NCBI RefSeq assembly: GCF_036320655.1
Contig: NZ_CP143258.1
Span: 558,001-622,000, forward strand
Direction of reading: 5' to 3'
Source of the DNA: Porphyromonas pogonae
Lineage (GTDB): Bacteria > Bacteroidota > Bacteroidia > Bacteroidales > Porphyromonadaceae
DNA: 64,000 nt
Part shown: in pieces, positions 19,244 through 28,682 of the stretch
Layout of the letters: every line of letters starts with the position of its first letter
Position numbering within the stretch: position 1 is the stretch's first letter
Translations under genes and position numbers: made by a program
Notes under the pieces: generated by a model
Databases searched by the model: none
Told to the model about the DNA's origin: nothing
What the model saw: only the letters and a program-made list of their open reading frames with translations

Positions 19244-20266
19244 TTACAGAAGTTTATGATCACGGGCGTATTTTACTGTTTCTCTGATACCCTTTTCAAG
19301 ATCATATAACGGCTTAAAGCCAAGAAGGAAGAGAGGGGAGGCATCACATCGCCAGTTGCGTTGAGCCAGGATAGCGTACTTGTCTTTGTTGAGAGGCAGG
19401 ATATTTCCCGTAAGGTCGCCCCAGCGTTGCCCTAAATGGCATCCCAGTTTCACAAAATGAAGGGGGACTCTCAAGTGTAATACCCGCTTACGACCCAAAA
19501 TCTTTTGCACCAAACGGCCAAACTCCATATCGGTATAGGTATTCCCATCTGAAACGATGTAACGCTGCCCGATACTCTCGGGCTTGTCCAAAATAAAGAG
19601 GGCAGCACGTGCAACGTCCTCGCCATATACAAACGTCAGCATCTGAGGAGTGGGGCCGGTGATAAAATCAAATCCCTTGTTGATGGCCTTGATGGCCATA
19701 AGGTAGTCTTTGTCACCGGGACCATATACTCCTGTGGGCATAAGGATACTATAGCGTAATTTGCTCTGCGTTATATACTGCTCGGCAAGGAGCTTGCTGC
19801 GGCCGTACTCCGTACAGGGATTTTGCGGATCGGTACAATAGAGTGGATCTGTGTTATTGGGCGTTGCGCCATAGCTTCCCATACTGCTCATAAGAACGAA
19901 GTGCAAAGGAGGTTGTAGGGATTTGCTCAATCCTTCGATAAGACGGCGTGTATTCTCTGCATTGATTTCCCGAAAATCACTGAGGTTTTTTACTTTTGTT
20001 ACACCGGCATTGTGTACAACGTAGTGAAATGCCGGCTCTTCGGCAGATGGCGCGAGTTGATCACACATACGGGCGATAGCTTCCGGGTTAGTGTAGTCAA
20101 TCTCGATAAGTCGTATATCTTTTTGTTTCAGGCGGGAGGTGTTGCTGTTTTTCCTTATGGCAGCGTACACTTCATAGCCTTTTTTGACCGCTTCTTGTAC
20201 TAAATAGCCTCCGATAAAACCGGAGGCTCCTGTGATAAGTATTCTCTTTGTCTCTTTGTCAGGCAT
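19244..20266 (-). CDS. NAD-dependent epimerase/dehydratase family protein
   Basis: A 340-aa extended SDR enzyme. The Rossmann motif GASGFIGGYL is at residues 13-22, the catalytic Ser is in LMSSMGSYG and the YxxxK pair is in YGRSK. These act on nucleotide sugars or on steroid/flavonoid-like ketones. No sugar-pathway gene is adjacent, so the substrate is open. It is followed by the metallopeptidase gene and preceded by the MCE-domain gene on the same strand. Confidence 0.9.
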   Translation of the reverse strand: MPDKETKRILITGASGFIGGYLVQEAVKKGYEVYAAIRKNSNTSRLKQKDIRLIEIDYTNPEAIARMCDQLAPSAEEPAFHYVVHNAGVTKVKNLSDFREINAENTRRLIEGLSKSLQPPLHFVLMSSMGSYGATPNNTDPLYCTDPQNPCTEYGRSKLLAEQYITQSKLRYSILMPTGVYGPGDKDYLMAIKAINKGFDFITGPTPQMLTFVYGEDVARAALFILDKPESIGQRYIVSDGNTYTDMEFGRLVQKILGRKRVLHLRVPLHFVKLGCHLGQRWGDLTGNILPLNKDKYAILAQRNWRCDASPLFLLGFKPLYDLEKGIRETVKYARDHKLL

Positions 20267-20277
20267 TAAGCTTTTGT

Positions 20278-21162
20278 TTAGAAAACAGAAAAATGTACAT
20301 ATCTCTTCGGATTCTCTCTGATATCTCTCATCAGCATCTCCGCACTTCTTGCCAGGCTGTCTATACGATTGTATAAGGCGGGGTCATTGAAAAGAAGTCC
20401 TGCTGTATTATCCTTGGAGTTGAATTTCTGTGTTGTCGTTTTTATTGAAGCTGATGCTTCGTTGAGATTGTTTATGATCTCCTGTAGATTTACTTGGCGG
20501 AGATCTTTTGTAAATACTTCAGCATTAGCCGTGCTTCGCTCTATTTTGTTCATAATCTCAGGGAGGTTAGAAGTAGAGCTTTTCAGAGCCATGGCTACAT
20601 CCTTGACGTCGAGAGATGTTTGATATAACACTCTGAGCGTAGAGTCGATATTGGGGTTGTTTACCTTTTGGTTTACACCCGTAAGTACCGAGTCTATCTT
20701 GGGCATAAGCTTGTCTACCATGGGCAGGATTTTCTCATAAGTAAGCGAGAATATATCACCGCCCGACTCCAATGACGGTATGGTAGAGCCCGGCTCAAGA
20801 TACCCTTTGGCTGTGTCTCCCATATACAGGATTATCTCAGCTCCGCTGAGAGCATTTTGTTTGATCTTGAGAGCAGATCCCACAGGGATTTTTATTTTCT
20901 TATCAAACCTGATTTCCAACTGTGCTCCTTTGCCGGCTTTGTAATTAAAGTCCATGTCCTTTACTGAGCCTACTTTGAAGCCTCCCACAGTCACAGGGGT
21001 AGCTATAGACACGTTGTTTACAGAGACAAAATTGGTATAATAAGTGTTTTTGGGGCTAAAGATATTTATCCCCTTCAGGAAGTTAATCCCAAAATAAGTT
21101 ATGATCAGAGCTCCTAAGGTAACTAATCCGATTTTTATTTCTCTTGAATATTTCTTATCCAT
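20278..21162 (-). CDS. MlaD-family (MCE domain) protein
   Basis: A 294-aa protein with one N-terminal transmembrane helix (IKIGLVTLGALIITYFGINFLKG) followed by an MCE/MlaD domain (TPVTVGGFKVGSVKDMDF, ALSGAEIILYMGD). The rest is helical. MCE proteins are periplasmic substrate-binding subunits of ABC systems that move phospholipids between the membranes. The partner ATPase and permease genes are not in this window. It lies 9 bp downstream of the amidase gene, so the two are probably co-transcribed. Confidence 0.9.
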   Translation of the reverse strand: MDKKYSREIKIGLVTLGALIITYFGINFLKGINIFSPKNTYYTNFVSVNNVSIATPVTVGGFKVGSVKDMDFNYKAGKGAQLEIRFDKKIKIPVGSALKIKQNALSGAEIILYMGDTAKGYLEPGSTIPSLESGGDIFSLTYEKILPMVDKLMPKIDSVLTGVNQKVNNPNIDSTLRVLYQTSLDVKDVAMALKSSTSNLPEIMNKIERSTANAEVFTKDLRQVNLQEIINNLNEASASIKTTTQKFNSKDNTAGLLFNDPALYNRIDSLARSAEMLMRDIRENPKRYVHFSVF

Positions 21163-21171
21163 AGCCGATAA

Positions 21172-22419
21172 TTAATTATAGATTTGTCCTGTACGTTTTC
21201 CGTTTTTATAAATAACAATGTATGCTCCATTGAATTTCTTTGCCATTTGGGCCCTTAGCTTTTTGGCTTCTTTGAGCGATGAGCAGTTGCCCACCATATA
21301 ATAATTAAACTTTGCACCCTTTTCTTCACTTATTTTCTCTTTGATGCCTTTAAACTCACTGCTACCCGGTTTGATCTTTTTTACAGAAGCTAATATCTGT
21401 ACCTTGTAAATAGTTCCGCGGTTGCTTACAGCATCTGTTTTGTTTGTGCTACGCTCTGCCGACGATTTCTTAGCGGTAGGAGGATCTTGCTGTTCGTTAT
21501 TGACCTTCGATGCTATTCCTGTATTTTGTACGGTAGTATCTTTCTCAGTCTCTTCACCGCCATTCACATCATCGTCTTTGCTTTTTGACTCCTCACTATC
21601 CGATCCGGTACTTTTCGCAACTCCTTTTTTCCCATATCTGCTGTAGTATCGGGAAAATGCATTGGCTATAGACTCCGCTGTTTTGGTCTGTCCAGAATTG
21701 CTTAGCAAAAAGGCGGCTTCTGTAGGATTGGATAAGAATCCCAGCTCTATCAGCACACTGGGCATCGCGGAATATACCTGTACCCAGAATACGTTTTGGC
21801 GTACCCCTCTGCTGTACCTGCCACCCGCTCTGAAATTACGTTCCACAGCTTCTGCCAAATAAATACTTTGATCAAGGAATCTATTTTGTATCATATCAAA
21901 AATAATATAGCTTTCTGTAGAGGTAGGATCAAACCCTCGATAGGTTTTCTCATAATCAGCCTCCAAGAGCATTGCCTTATTTTCCTTCATCGCCACATTG
22001 AGATTTTTCTGAAACTTCTCCAATCCCAATACATAAGTCTCACTACCCGTCACATTTTTGGCGCCTGCACTGTTTACGTGAATACTCATAAACAAATCGG
22101 CATGATTTCTATTGGCGAAATCAGCTCTATTTTGTAGTCCAATAAAAACATCACTGGATCGCGTATAAATCACCCTTACATCAGGATGTTTAGCCCTGAT
22201 CATTTCTCCGGCTTTCAATGCTACAGCAAGCACAATGTCCTTCTCTTTGCCTCCGTTTCCCATAGTCCCGGGGTCATGGCCTCCATGGCCGGGATCGAGC
22301 ACCAGTACAAACTGATTTGAACTTCTGTTACGGGATTGTGCCTGCGAAGTATATATATTTGACAAAAAAATAAGAGTGATTGTTAGTAACGTGAGTGGTA
22401 AAGTATTTCTAATCGACAT
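21172..22419 (-). CDS. N-acetylmuramoyl-L-alanine amidase with SPOR-like C-terminus
   Basis: A 415-aa exported enzyme that cuts the bond between muramic acid and the stem peptide of peptidoglycan. A signal peptide (MSIRNTLPLTLLTITLIF...TSQAQ) is followed by an Amidase_3 domain at about 35-260, with zinc ligands in DPGHGGHDPG and MSIHVNSA and the late Glu in VLIELGFLSN. A Ser/Asp/Glu/Lys-rich linker leads to a C-terminal SPOR-like domain (IYKVQILASVKKI) that would bind denuded glycan at division sites. Confidence 0.93.
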   Translation of the reverse strand: MSIRNTLPLTLLTITLIFLSNIYTSQAQSRNRSSNQFVLVLDPGHGGHDPGTMGNGGKEKDIVLAVALKAGEMIRAKHPDVRVIYTRSSDVFIGLQNRADFANRNHADLFMSIHVNSAGAKNVTGSETYVLGLEKFQKNLNVAMKENKAMLLEADYEKTYRGFDPTSTESYIIFDMIQNRFLDQSIYLAEAVERNFRAGGRYSRGVRQNVFWVQVYSAMPSVLIELGFLSNPTEAAFLLSNSGQTKTAESIANAFSRYYSRYGKKGVAKSTGSDSEESKSKDDDVNGGEETEKDTTVQNTGIASKVNNEQQDPPTAKKSSAERSTNKTDAVSNRGTIYKVQILASVKKIKPGSSEFKGIKEKISEEKGAKFNYYMVGNCSSLKEAKKLRAQMAKKFNGAYIVIYKNGKRTGQIYN

Positions 22420-22561
22420 CGTCTGTTCCTACTTTTTTTAAGACAATTAACCCAATAACAATCAAAAATACAGTAAAATTTTATATTTACATTTGTTATC
22501 AGGTAGGAATTATAATCTTTTCTACCCAATGTTTTAATTCACTCATTATAAAAGTATCAGA

Positions 22562-23311
22562 ATGGATAATTTTCAACTCGAAATTTGTGCCAATTCGGCT
22601 CTTAGCTGTGTGGAGGCGGAGAGGGGAGGAGCTACACGTGTGGAGCTCTGCGCAGGGATACCTGAGGGTGGTACTACACCATCGGCTGGGGAGATTAGAG
22701 AAGCTCGTAAGCTTATCAAGATACCTATTCACGTCATTATCCGTGCCCGTGCAGGCGATTTCTGTTATTCGCCTTCGGAACTCGATGCTATGGCTTATGA
22801 TATAGAGGTAGCTCGCTCACTGGGCGCTGATGGTGTGGTATTTGGTTGTTTGGATACAGATGGTAATTATGATGCTTATGCCAATCGTTTACTCATGAGT
22901 AAAGCTAAGGGGATGCAAGTTACCTTTCACAGGGCCTTTGACATGTGCCGTTACCCCACGGAAGTATTAGAACGGCTCATTGATGACGGCTTTCATCGTG
23001 TGCTTACTTCGGGATGTGCTCCTACAGCTCCGGAGGGTGTGGATTTGCTGACCGATCTCGTACGACAATCTCAGGGACGTATTGGTATTATGGCGGGGTG
23101 TGGCGTGAGAGCTGCTAATATAGCTGAGTTGGCAAGACGCACGGGTATCACCCAATTTCATACGTCCTTACGCTCCAATATGGAGAGCCCTATGAAGTTT
23201 CGCCGTCGGGAAGTAAGTATGGGGGGAACGGTTATGATCGATGAATACCGACTTCCCGTTACTGATGCTTTTCTCGTGGAGCAAACGGTAGATATCTTGA
23301 AGAAGTTATAA
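22562..23311 (+). CDS. cutC: CutC family protein
   Basis: A 249-aa TIM-barrel protein of the CutC family, with the typical N-terminus LEICANSALSCVEAERGGATRVELC and the later segments IHVIIRARAGDFCYS and VTFHRAFDMC. The family was named for copper homeostasis, but its biochemical role is not settled. The gene is transcribed away from the amidase gene. Confidence 0.94.
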   Translation: MDNFQLEICANSALSCVEAERGGATRVELCAGIPEGGTTPSAGEIREARKLIKIPIHVIIRARAGDFCYSPSELDAMAYDIEVARSLGADGVVFGCLDTDGNYDAYANRLLMSKAKGMQVTFHRAFDMCRYPTEVLERLIDDGFHRVLTSGCAPTAPEGVDLLTDLVRQSQGRIGIMAGCGVRAANIAELARRTGITQFHTSLRSNMESPMKFRRREVSMGGTVMIDEYRLPVTDAFLVEQTVDILKKL

Positions 23312-23342
23312 GAATGCTCCATTCCTCACATTAAAATATATC

Positions 23343-23356
23343 GTTGGAATTCCAAC
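23343..23356. repeat. 14-bp perfect palindrome after cutC
   Basis: GTTGGAATTCCAAC starts 32 bp after the cutC stop. It could be a small hairpin or a protein-binding site. The rest of 23357-23580 shows nothing recognisable except TATCATTTTGTCAA near 23540-23556. Confidence 0.35.
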
Positions 23357-23613
23357 CTAACAAGAGAGTCTACCGGCAAAAAGAACTAAAGAAATAGCAT
23401 ATCAATGGATCAGAGCGTTTATGCTCAATAAAAGGAGTATTATCTGTAATAGGTTGGTTTATGGATTTGTTTCAAAGAATGTGTCTCACGATGCACTGCT
23501 AATTAAAAGGTGCACTACTTCTCCCCGCTAACTCGTATAACTATCATTTTGTCAATTTCGGGCACAAAGCATTGGACCATGTGTTCCAGCTTTGTTTCTC
23601 TATGTTAGAGCTC

Positions 23614-23644
23614 TTGACAAAGGGGTGTACATGTTGTATCTTTG
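23614..23644 (+). promoter_or_regulatory. Promoter of element B (TTGACA / TATCTTTG)
   Basis: TTGACA at 23614-23619 is followed after 17 bp by TATCTTTG at 23637-23644, a full match to the Bacteroidota -7 box. The sequence between is nearly the same as in elements A and C. Confidence 0.75.
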
Positions 23645-23694
23645 TGATTGCCCCATTTACATCCCACGAATTACATTATTACAAAAAAAGAGTT

Positions 23695-23826
23695 ATGACG
23701 ATAAATACTTTACATCCTTGTCCAGACAAGAGCTTATCCTTAGAGGGATATACAGGGTGTATGCATCTGACTCGATTGCCGTTCCTCACCTCCTATGGGG
23801 CAAGTCTTTGCCTCCTCAGTGAATGA
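23695..23826 (+). CDS. Possible 43-aa small protein in element B
   Basis: A short ORF, 50 nt after the element B promoter, starts MTINTLHPCPDKSLSLEGYTG and ends before the hairpin at 23836. The frame is open upstream to 23572, but that part would include the promoter. The segment SLEGYTG..HL loosely resembles SVETYSGLHF of the ORF in element C. This is weak evidence and no family is recognised. Confidence 0.3.
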   Translation: MTINTLHPCPDKSLSLEGYTGCMHLTRLPFLTSYGASLCLLSE

Positions 23827-23835
23827 TACAAGCTG

Positions 23836-23873
23836 AGAAGTATCATACCGGGCATAACCGCTCTGATACTTCT
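23836..23873 (+). terminator. Hairpin of element B
   Basis: AGAAGTATCA (23836-23845) pairs perfectly with TGATACTTCT (23864-23873). There is no T-run, so termination is uncertain. It occupies the same place as the terminators of elements A and C. Confidence 0.45.
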
Positions 23874-23921
23874 GTACATTACTTACTGAAACATCAACAA
23901 CCCCGCATCTGCCCCCTCTGT

Positions 23922-24053
23922 GACGTATCATAATAAGTTGGCTGATTCATCGTATAGAGTCAGCTGACTTATCGTATACGGACAATCGACTTATCGTATC
24001 AAGTCGGTTGACTTATCATAATAGGTCATTAGACTTATCGTATACCCATGGTG
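23922..24053 (+). repeat. Six-copy 22-bp array, core GACTTATCGTATA
   Basis: Units start at 23922, 23944, 23966, 23988, 24010 and 24032, exactly 22 bp apart. The consensus is GACTTATCGTATA plus 9 variable bases; the first two units are the most diverged. Confidence 0.9.
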
Positions 24054-24145
24054 ATCCTATTATGGTGAAATTTTGATACGTAATACAAGCCAACCAGCGT
24101 GCAGTCAGGGCGCATGGTGATCCTATTATGGTGAAATTTTGATCT
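24047..24145. repeat. 31-bp direct repeat, two copies
   Basis: The 31-bp sequence starting CATGGTGATCCTATTATGG and ending TTTTGAT occurs at 24047-24077 and 24115-24145, 68 bp apart. The first copy overlaps the end of the element B array. The following stretch to 24600 is AT-rich with no gene; it contains the palindrome TTGACATTATGTCAA at about 24448. Confidence 0.85.
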
Positions 24146-24608
24146 CAAATTCTATCCTCACAAAATTGGTGTGCAAGGTAAAGAAATAGAATAATACCGC
24201 GGCATATTTTACCATTATTCATTTTGGAGGGAAAAGTATAGCCGCAGATTTATTTAGCACGTATTTCAGGTCGATTCTGATACTCAAAATAGAGGATTCT
24301 TATTTAGACTTTGTATAAATAAGCGTATAATTGTAACTAAGACTCGATAAATTCTGAGCCTTATCAAAAATTAAGAAATTTATTTAATATACTTGTGTAT
24401 ATACCGTTGCGTATTTCAGGGCTATTTAAGTAAAAGCGGTTTATTTTGACATTATGTCAAGATGATAGGGCATTTTAGAGATGAATACCAATGATAGCAT
24501 CTGTAACGGTATAGTTCCAAATCTCAAATGCCGGTGGAAAATATAATTGTCGATGTATGTTTTCACTATTCATTTTTATTGCAGCCATGCAAAAATTCTA
24601 TAAAAATA

Positions 24609-24644
24609 GAGAGCCGTAGGGACTGCTCTTTCCCCACGGCTCTC
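24609..24644 (-). terminator. Terminator of the PorV/PorQ-like gene
   Basis: GAGAGCCGTAGGG (24609-24621) pairs with CCCCACGGCTCTC (24632-24644) with one mismatch. On the minus strand it is followed by TATTTTTA. Confidence 0.75.
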
Positions 24645-24669
24645 CTCTTAGGAATAATTGATTAGAAAT

Positions 24670-25620
24670 TTAAAAACTTACCCCAAGGGTAATTATTGCA
24701 GCTTTGGGTGCATTATCGTTGGCTTTTGTATGATAAGAACCATCGAGACGCAGCATCTTATAGGCTACTCCCGCACCGAAAGCAAAGTGACTCATATCGT
24801 GTTCCTGATAGTTATAACCTGCACGTGCAAAGATCATTTTGCCAAAAGAATATTCGCCTCCGATATTTGCAGAGAATGCTTTGGCTTTCTTAGGCAAGTA
24901 GAAGTATTGCATACCACCGGCAAGACTTACACGGTGTACAGTGGCAAATTCCATACCTATCTCACCACCGCCACCAAATGAAGCAGGTAAGTTAGCAGAG
25001 CTGTATTTTTTGCCATAATCAATCTTGGGACCCATGTTCATCCCCTTAATACCTACAACATAATCAAATTCCATATCAGACATGGTGAAGGTATTGCGGT
25101 AGAAAGCACCTATATTGAAGGCTACAGTCTGTGCTTTCTTGCCAATGTAGCTATAGACTATAGACATGCTTCCATAGGCCGATATATTGTCATTGAACTT
25201 ATAAGCATAACCTAAATCGATAGTCCAATCGTAGGGCTTTACTTCTTTTTTCTCCACGCCCATCTCATTGATAGGAGTGTATTTCTGTCCGCCTAAATAA
25301 CGGTAACCAGCAAAAAAAGCATGATCCCCCCAGCGATAAGCACCGTTAATATTATACAGAATAGGCCTGTCGGAATCGACCATCTTTGAGAATCCTTTTG
25401 CACCTAAAGTCACATTCCACGTAACATCTTTGTAGAGAAGTGAAGTGGGATTGATGTAGATGTACGATGAAGATGTCTCCCCGAAGATATTCCCTCCCAT
25501 GGCACCGGAGCGAGCATCCGGATTCTGATCGAGAATAGGCAATGGTCGGCCTTGCTGAGCATTTGCTCCGAGGCTTACAGCTATGAATGATGCTAAAAGA
25601 ATGATATATTTTACTTTCAT
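24670..25620 (-). CDS. PorV/PorQ-like outer-membrane barrel protein
   Basis: A 316-aa exported protein with a signal peptide (MKVKYIILLASFIAVSLGANAQ) and alternating beta-strand patterns to a C-terminal aromatic (TLGVSF). The N-terminal motif PILDQNPDARSGAMGG resembles the DAR..MG start of the PorV/PorQ family. These FadL-like barrels carry or hold T9SS cargo at the cell surface. It lies 14 bp downstream of a subtilase with a T9SS-type tail, which fits. Assignment to PorV itself is not claimed. Confidence 0.7.
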   Translation of the reverse strand: MKVKYIILLASFIAVSLGANAQQGRPLPILDQNPDARSGAMGGNIFGETSSSYIYINPTSLLYKDVTWNVTLGAKGFSKMVDSDRPILYNINGAYRWGDHAFFAGYRYLGGQKYTPINEMGVEKKEVKPYDWTIDLGYAYKFNDNISAYGSMSIVYSYIGKKAQTVAFNIGAFYRNTFTMSDMEFDYVVGIKGMNMGPKIDYGKKYSSANLPASFGGGGEIGMEFATVHRVSLAGGMQYFYLPKKAKAFSANIGGEYSFGKMIFARAGYNYQEHDMSHFAFGAGVAYKMLRLDGSYHTKANDNAPKAAIITLGVSF

Positions 25621-25634
25621 AATTCAGGATGGGA

Positions 25635-28388
25635 TTAGAGTTTTACAAAATTCTTCTTGTATGTAGCCTTTTCTGAAGTTACAATCAATGTGTAGCTACC
25701 CGGCACTAGCTTGGAAAGGCTCAGTGTTACGAGGTTCATACCATTGATATCATAACTGCGGTTGAATACCTCTTGTCCCATAGAGCTAACCACTACGAAA
25801 TTGGCTCGCTTGATGTCGGGATTTACCACAGCATTCAGTTGTTTTACTACAGGTATCGGATACACTACATATACAGCATCATCACTATTGGGTACTACAC
25901 GTACTTCAAAAGAGGTTTCTACAGGGTCACTCACACCATCAGTAGCGGTCACTTTGATGTTTGTGGTTCCATTCTGATGTGCTGTAAGTAAAAGTTTACC
26001 ATCTTCGCTAACTGCAACAGATGCTACAGATCCGTTTGCAGAAGAAGCCTTGAATTGTAACTTTTGATCACTTTCATGGCTGAATAGCGGAACCAAGTCA
26101 AGTACTTTAGTCTTTTGCTGTGTTCCCACAATCATAGGTTTTATGTTACCAAGCAATCTGGGCGGATTGTAAGTAAAGACCTCAAATGGGACTTCAGCGA
26201 CTATCTCTGCTCCTATCTCATCACGAGCTATGACTTTGATAGTATATTTACCTACCGGAGCTATTGCTCGAATACTGAAATTGATTTTGTTATTTTCGAT
26301 AGAATATGATACTCCTCTGTCTTCACCTTCGACATTGATTATTATATGATGCTTATCCGGATCGGACACATTGAGTTGGAATCTTGCAATGTTGGCTCCA
26401 CTAACTCTGATTGGTTTTTGTGGGAAGCCCAAGATTATAGGGGGATTATTCTTCAGGGTTTTAAATTGTGCAAACGCAGGTTTTGAGGTCAGTCCCCAAC
26501 GATCCACAGCTTCAATTCCAAAATAATAATGAGTATCTTGCTTAAGGCTTGTAAATTCATAGCCTAGCTCTGTACCTACCTTAAATCCGAATCCATTGAT
26601 CTTGATCGGAGCCACTGATTTATAATTGTTTTCATTGAGAGGTTGGTCACTTATGTATATATTGTAAATGGCAGCTGTAACATCATCTTCATCTGCTACG
26701 GTTTTCCATTTCAGCTTAATATTAACGTAACTCGCCTCTGCAGTCATTCCAGCTACCTGCTGTGGCTTTTTATTTTTATTTTCTGCAAAAGCTGCTCCGG
26801 CATCGATGTAACCAACACCCAACCGACCTTCAAAGCCTACATTCTGCTCATCAATATTCATAGGCCTCAGAGCTCCCAATATGCGTTTTCTCAACATCTC
26901 GTTGGTAAATCCCTTGCCTCCAAACTTAGATACAACGAGTGCTGCTATGCCCGAAACATGCGGACACGCCATAGATGTACCTTGCATATAACCATAGCCT
27001 TTGCCTCCCGTAATAGATGGAGCTAATGTACTGAGAACTTCTCCTTGTGGAAAATATTGGTCTCCACCCGGAGCCATAATATCCACCCAGTCTCCGCGGT
27101 TGGTGTACCATGCTTTTTTCCAGTTAGGAGCCATAGCAGATACTCCTACGACTCTTGGGTAAGCTCCCGGCCAAGAAACATAATCTTTATCATCATTACC
27201 CGCTGCGAAGATTACAAGCCCTCCTTTCATGGGGGAGTTGGCAAGCTGATTGCCATCCTTATCACATCCGGCATAATCGGTAAAATAATCAATTGCTACA
27301 CGGATGTGTTCCGGCAAGTTGATTGGCCCCGGATAGGTATATCCCCAAGAGTTTTGACTGATCACAGCACCATTATTAGCCGAATATACGTATGCATTTG
27401 CAGCCTCTCCTGCTTCATTTTTTTTGCCAAACTTTTGACAGGTCATTAATCGTACTCCCGTAGCTTCTGCTTTGGTAGCATCTCCTCCCGCAATGCCACA
27501 CACACCAATGCCATTATTATTGCGAGCAGCTATTGTACCGGCTACGTGTGTTCCATGGGAGCTAACATCGGGATAAATAGAACCATTTTGATGAATAAAG
27601 TTGAACCCGTAAATATCATCTACATAGCCATTATCATCATCATCTACTCCGGCTTTTCCATTGAGTTCTTTTTGGTTGATCCACATGTTGTCTTTCAGAT
27701 CTTCGTGGGTGTAATCAATACCTCCATCTACAACAGCAACGATAACCTTGGGATCTCCCACAGTAGTTTTCCATGCTTCAAATAGGTTTATATCTGCTCC
27801 TGCAACACTTTTGGGATATAAGCCTTGGTTGTCATAGTGCCATTGTTTGATCAATTGGGGATCATTGAAAGGCATCGCTTTAGCCGTGGGTAGTGCGTCA
27901 TTGTTGATTGCAGTGTATTTTGTATCAATCATCTCTGTGGCATAAGACTTCTCTACCAGCTCTACATCTTGTACCTTACTCATCAAAGTAATTGCTTCTT
28001 CGAGGTTTTTGGTCGGATCAAACCTGACTACATACCATTCATCGAGACCGGCTTTGTGCATGCGTTCTTCAAATCTGGGATCAGGAGTAAAGAGGCGTTC
28101 TACATTCGTAGCACCGAGTGTTGAGAGTGTAGTGCTCATAGTAGAAGATACACTTCTCATAGACACTTTGCCTGATGTATCTATATCAAGTTTGTCGACG
28201 GCGTTGTCTGACAACCTGACGTACATAATACCGGGCATTCCTGTCCCGGATAAATCTGTAGCTGATGATGCCCTAAGTTCTGTACTGCTTTGGTCAGGAT
28301 TCATAGTGCTAAGCTCTTGATCCCGGCTACAAGAGGATGTGATAAGCAGCGATGTAAAACCAATAGCATAAAGTATATTTTTTTTCAT
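25635..28388 (-). CDS. S8 subtilisin-like protease with T9SS-type C-terminal domain
   Basis: A 917-aa exported serine protease. The N-terminal hydrophobic segment ends ITSSC, a possible but poor lipobox. A propeptide of about 170 residues precedes the S8 domain, with Asp221 (VAVVDGGID), His278 (SSHGTHVAG) and Ser472 (GTSMACPHVSG). A fibronectin type III-like domain (about 550-650) and two cadherin/Ig-like modules follow. The last ~75 residues (YPIPVVKQLN..., SSMGQEVFNR, LVPGSYTLIVTSEKATYKKNFVKL) look like a T9SS sorting domain. It is probably co-transcribed with the PorV/PorQ-like gene. Confidence 0.92.
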   Translation of the reverse strand: MKKNILYAIGFTSLLITSSCSRDQELSTMNPDQSSTELRASSATDLSGTGMPGIMYVRLSDNAVDKLDIDTSGKVSMRSVSSTMSTTLSTLGATNVERLFTPDPRFEERMHKAGLDEWYVVRFDPTKNLEEAITLMSKVQDVELVEKSYATEMIDTKYTAINNDALPTAKAMPFNDPQLIKQWHYDNQGLYPKSVAGADINLFEAWKTTVGDPKVIVAVVDGGIDYTHEDLKDNMWINQKELNGKAGVDDDDNGYVDDIYGFNFIHQNGSIYPDVSSHGTHVAGTIAARNNNGIGVCGIAGGDATKAEATGVRLMTCQKFGKKNEAGEAANAYVYSANNGAVISQNSWGYTYPGPINLPEHIRVAIDYFTDYAGCDKDGNQLANSPMKGGLVIFAAGNDDKDYVSWPGAYPRVVGVSAMAPNWKKAWYTNRGDWVDIMAPGGDQYFPQGEVLSTLAPSITGGKGYGYMQGTSMACPHVSGIAALVVSKFGGKGFTNEMLRKRILGALRPMNIDEQNVGFEGRLGVGYIDAGAAFAENKNKKPQQVAGMTAEASYVNIKLKWKTVADEDDVTAAIYNIYISDQPLNENNYKSVAPIKINGFGFKVGTELGYEFTSLKQDTHYYFGIEAVDRWGLTSKPAFAQFKTLKNNPPIILGFPQKPIRVSGANIARFQLNVSDPDKHHIIINVEGEDRGVSYSIENNKINFSIRAIAPVGKYTIKVIARDEIGAEIVAEVPFEVFTYNPPRLLGNIKPMIVGTQQKTKVLDLVPLFSHESDQKLQFKASSANGSVASVAVSEDGKLLLTAHQNGTTNIKVTATDGVSDPVETSFEVRVVPNSDDAVYVVYPIPVVKQLNAVVNPDIKRANFVVVSSMGQEVFNRSYDINGMNLVTLSLSKLVPGSYTLIVTSEKATYKKNFVKL

Positions 28389-28578
28389 AAGAGAGACCGT
28401 ATTTTGTTATATGCAGACAATAATATTTCTCATGATAAATAGTGTAACATAAGTTGGTGTCCGAAATCAAACCTCACGATAAAATCAATATTGTAAGTTG
28501 GCAAAAGCAAAGGCAGGTGTGTTTAATTCTGAACAATTACTCATGAATGAGAAAGGAAAACATATTTGAGTTTGAAGA

Positions 28579-28641
28579 TTCTGTGCTTTTGACTGAAAAT
28601 CGACGGGAAACTATGCCTCCTTTCAGACCAAAAGCACAGAA
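28579..28641 (-). terminator. Long stem-loop between the BACON lipoprotein and subtilase genes
   Basis: About 20 bp at 28579 (TTCTGTGCTTTTGACTGAAA) can pair with 28621-28641 with one bulge around a ~22-nt loop. It lies 42 bp after the BACON gene stop. It may end transcription or protect an mRNA end. The rest of 28389-28682 shows no gene. Confidence 0.45.
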
Positions 28642-28682
28642 CAAACTATATCATTTTCATTTGATTTTAAAATGTGAAAAAT

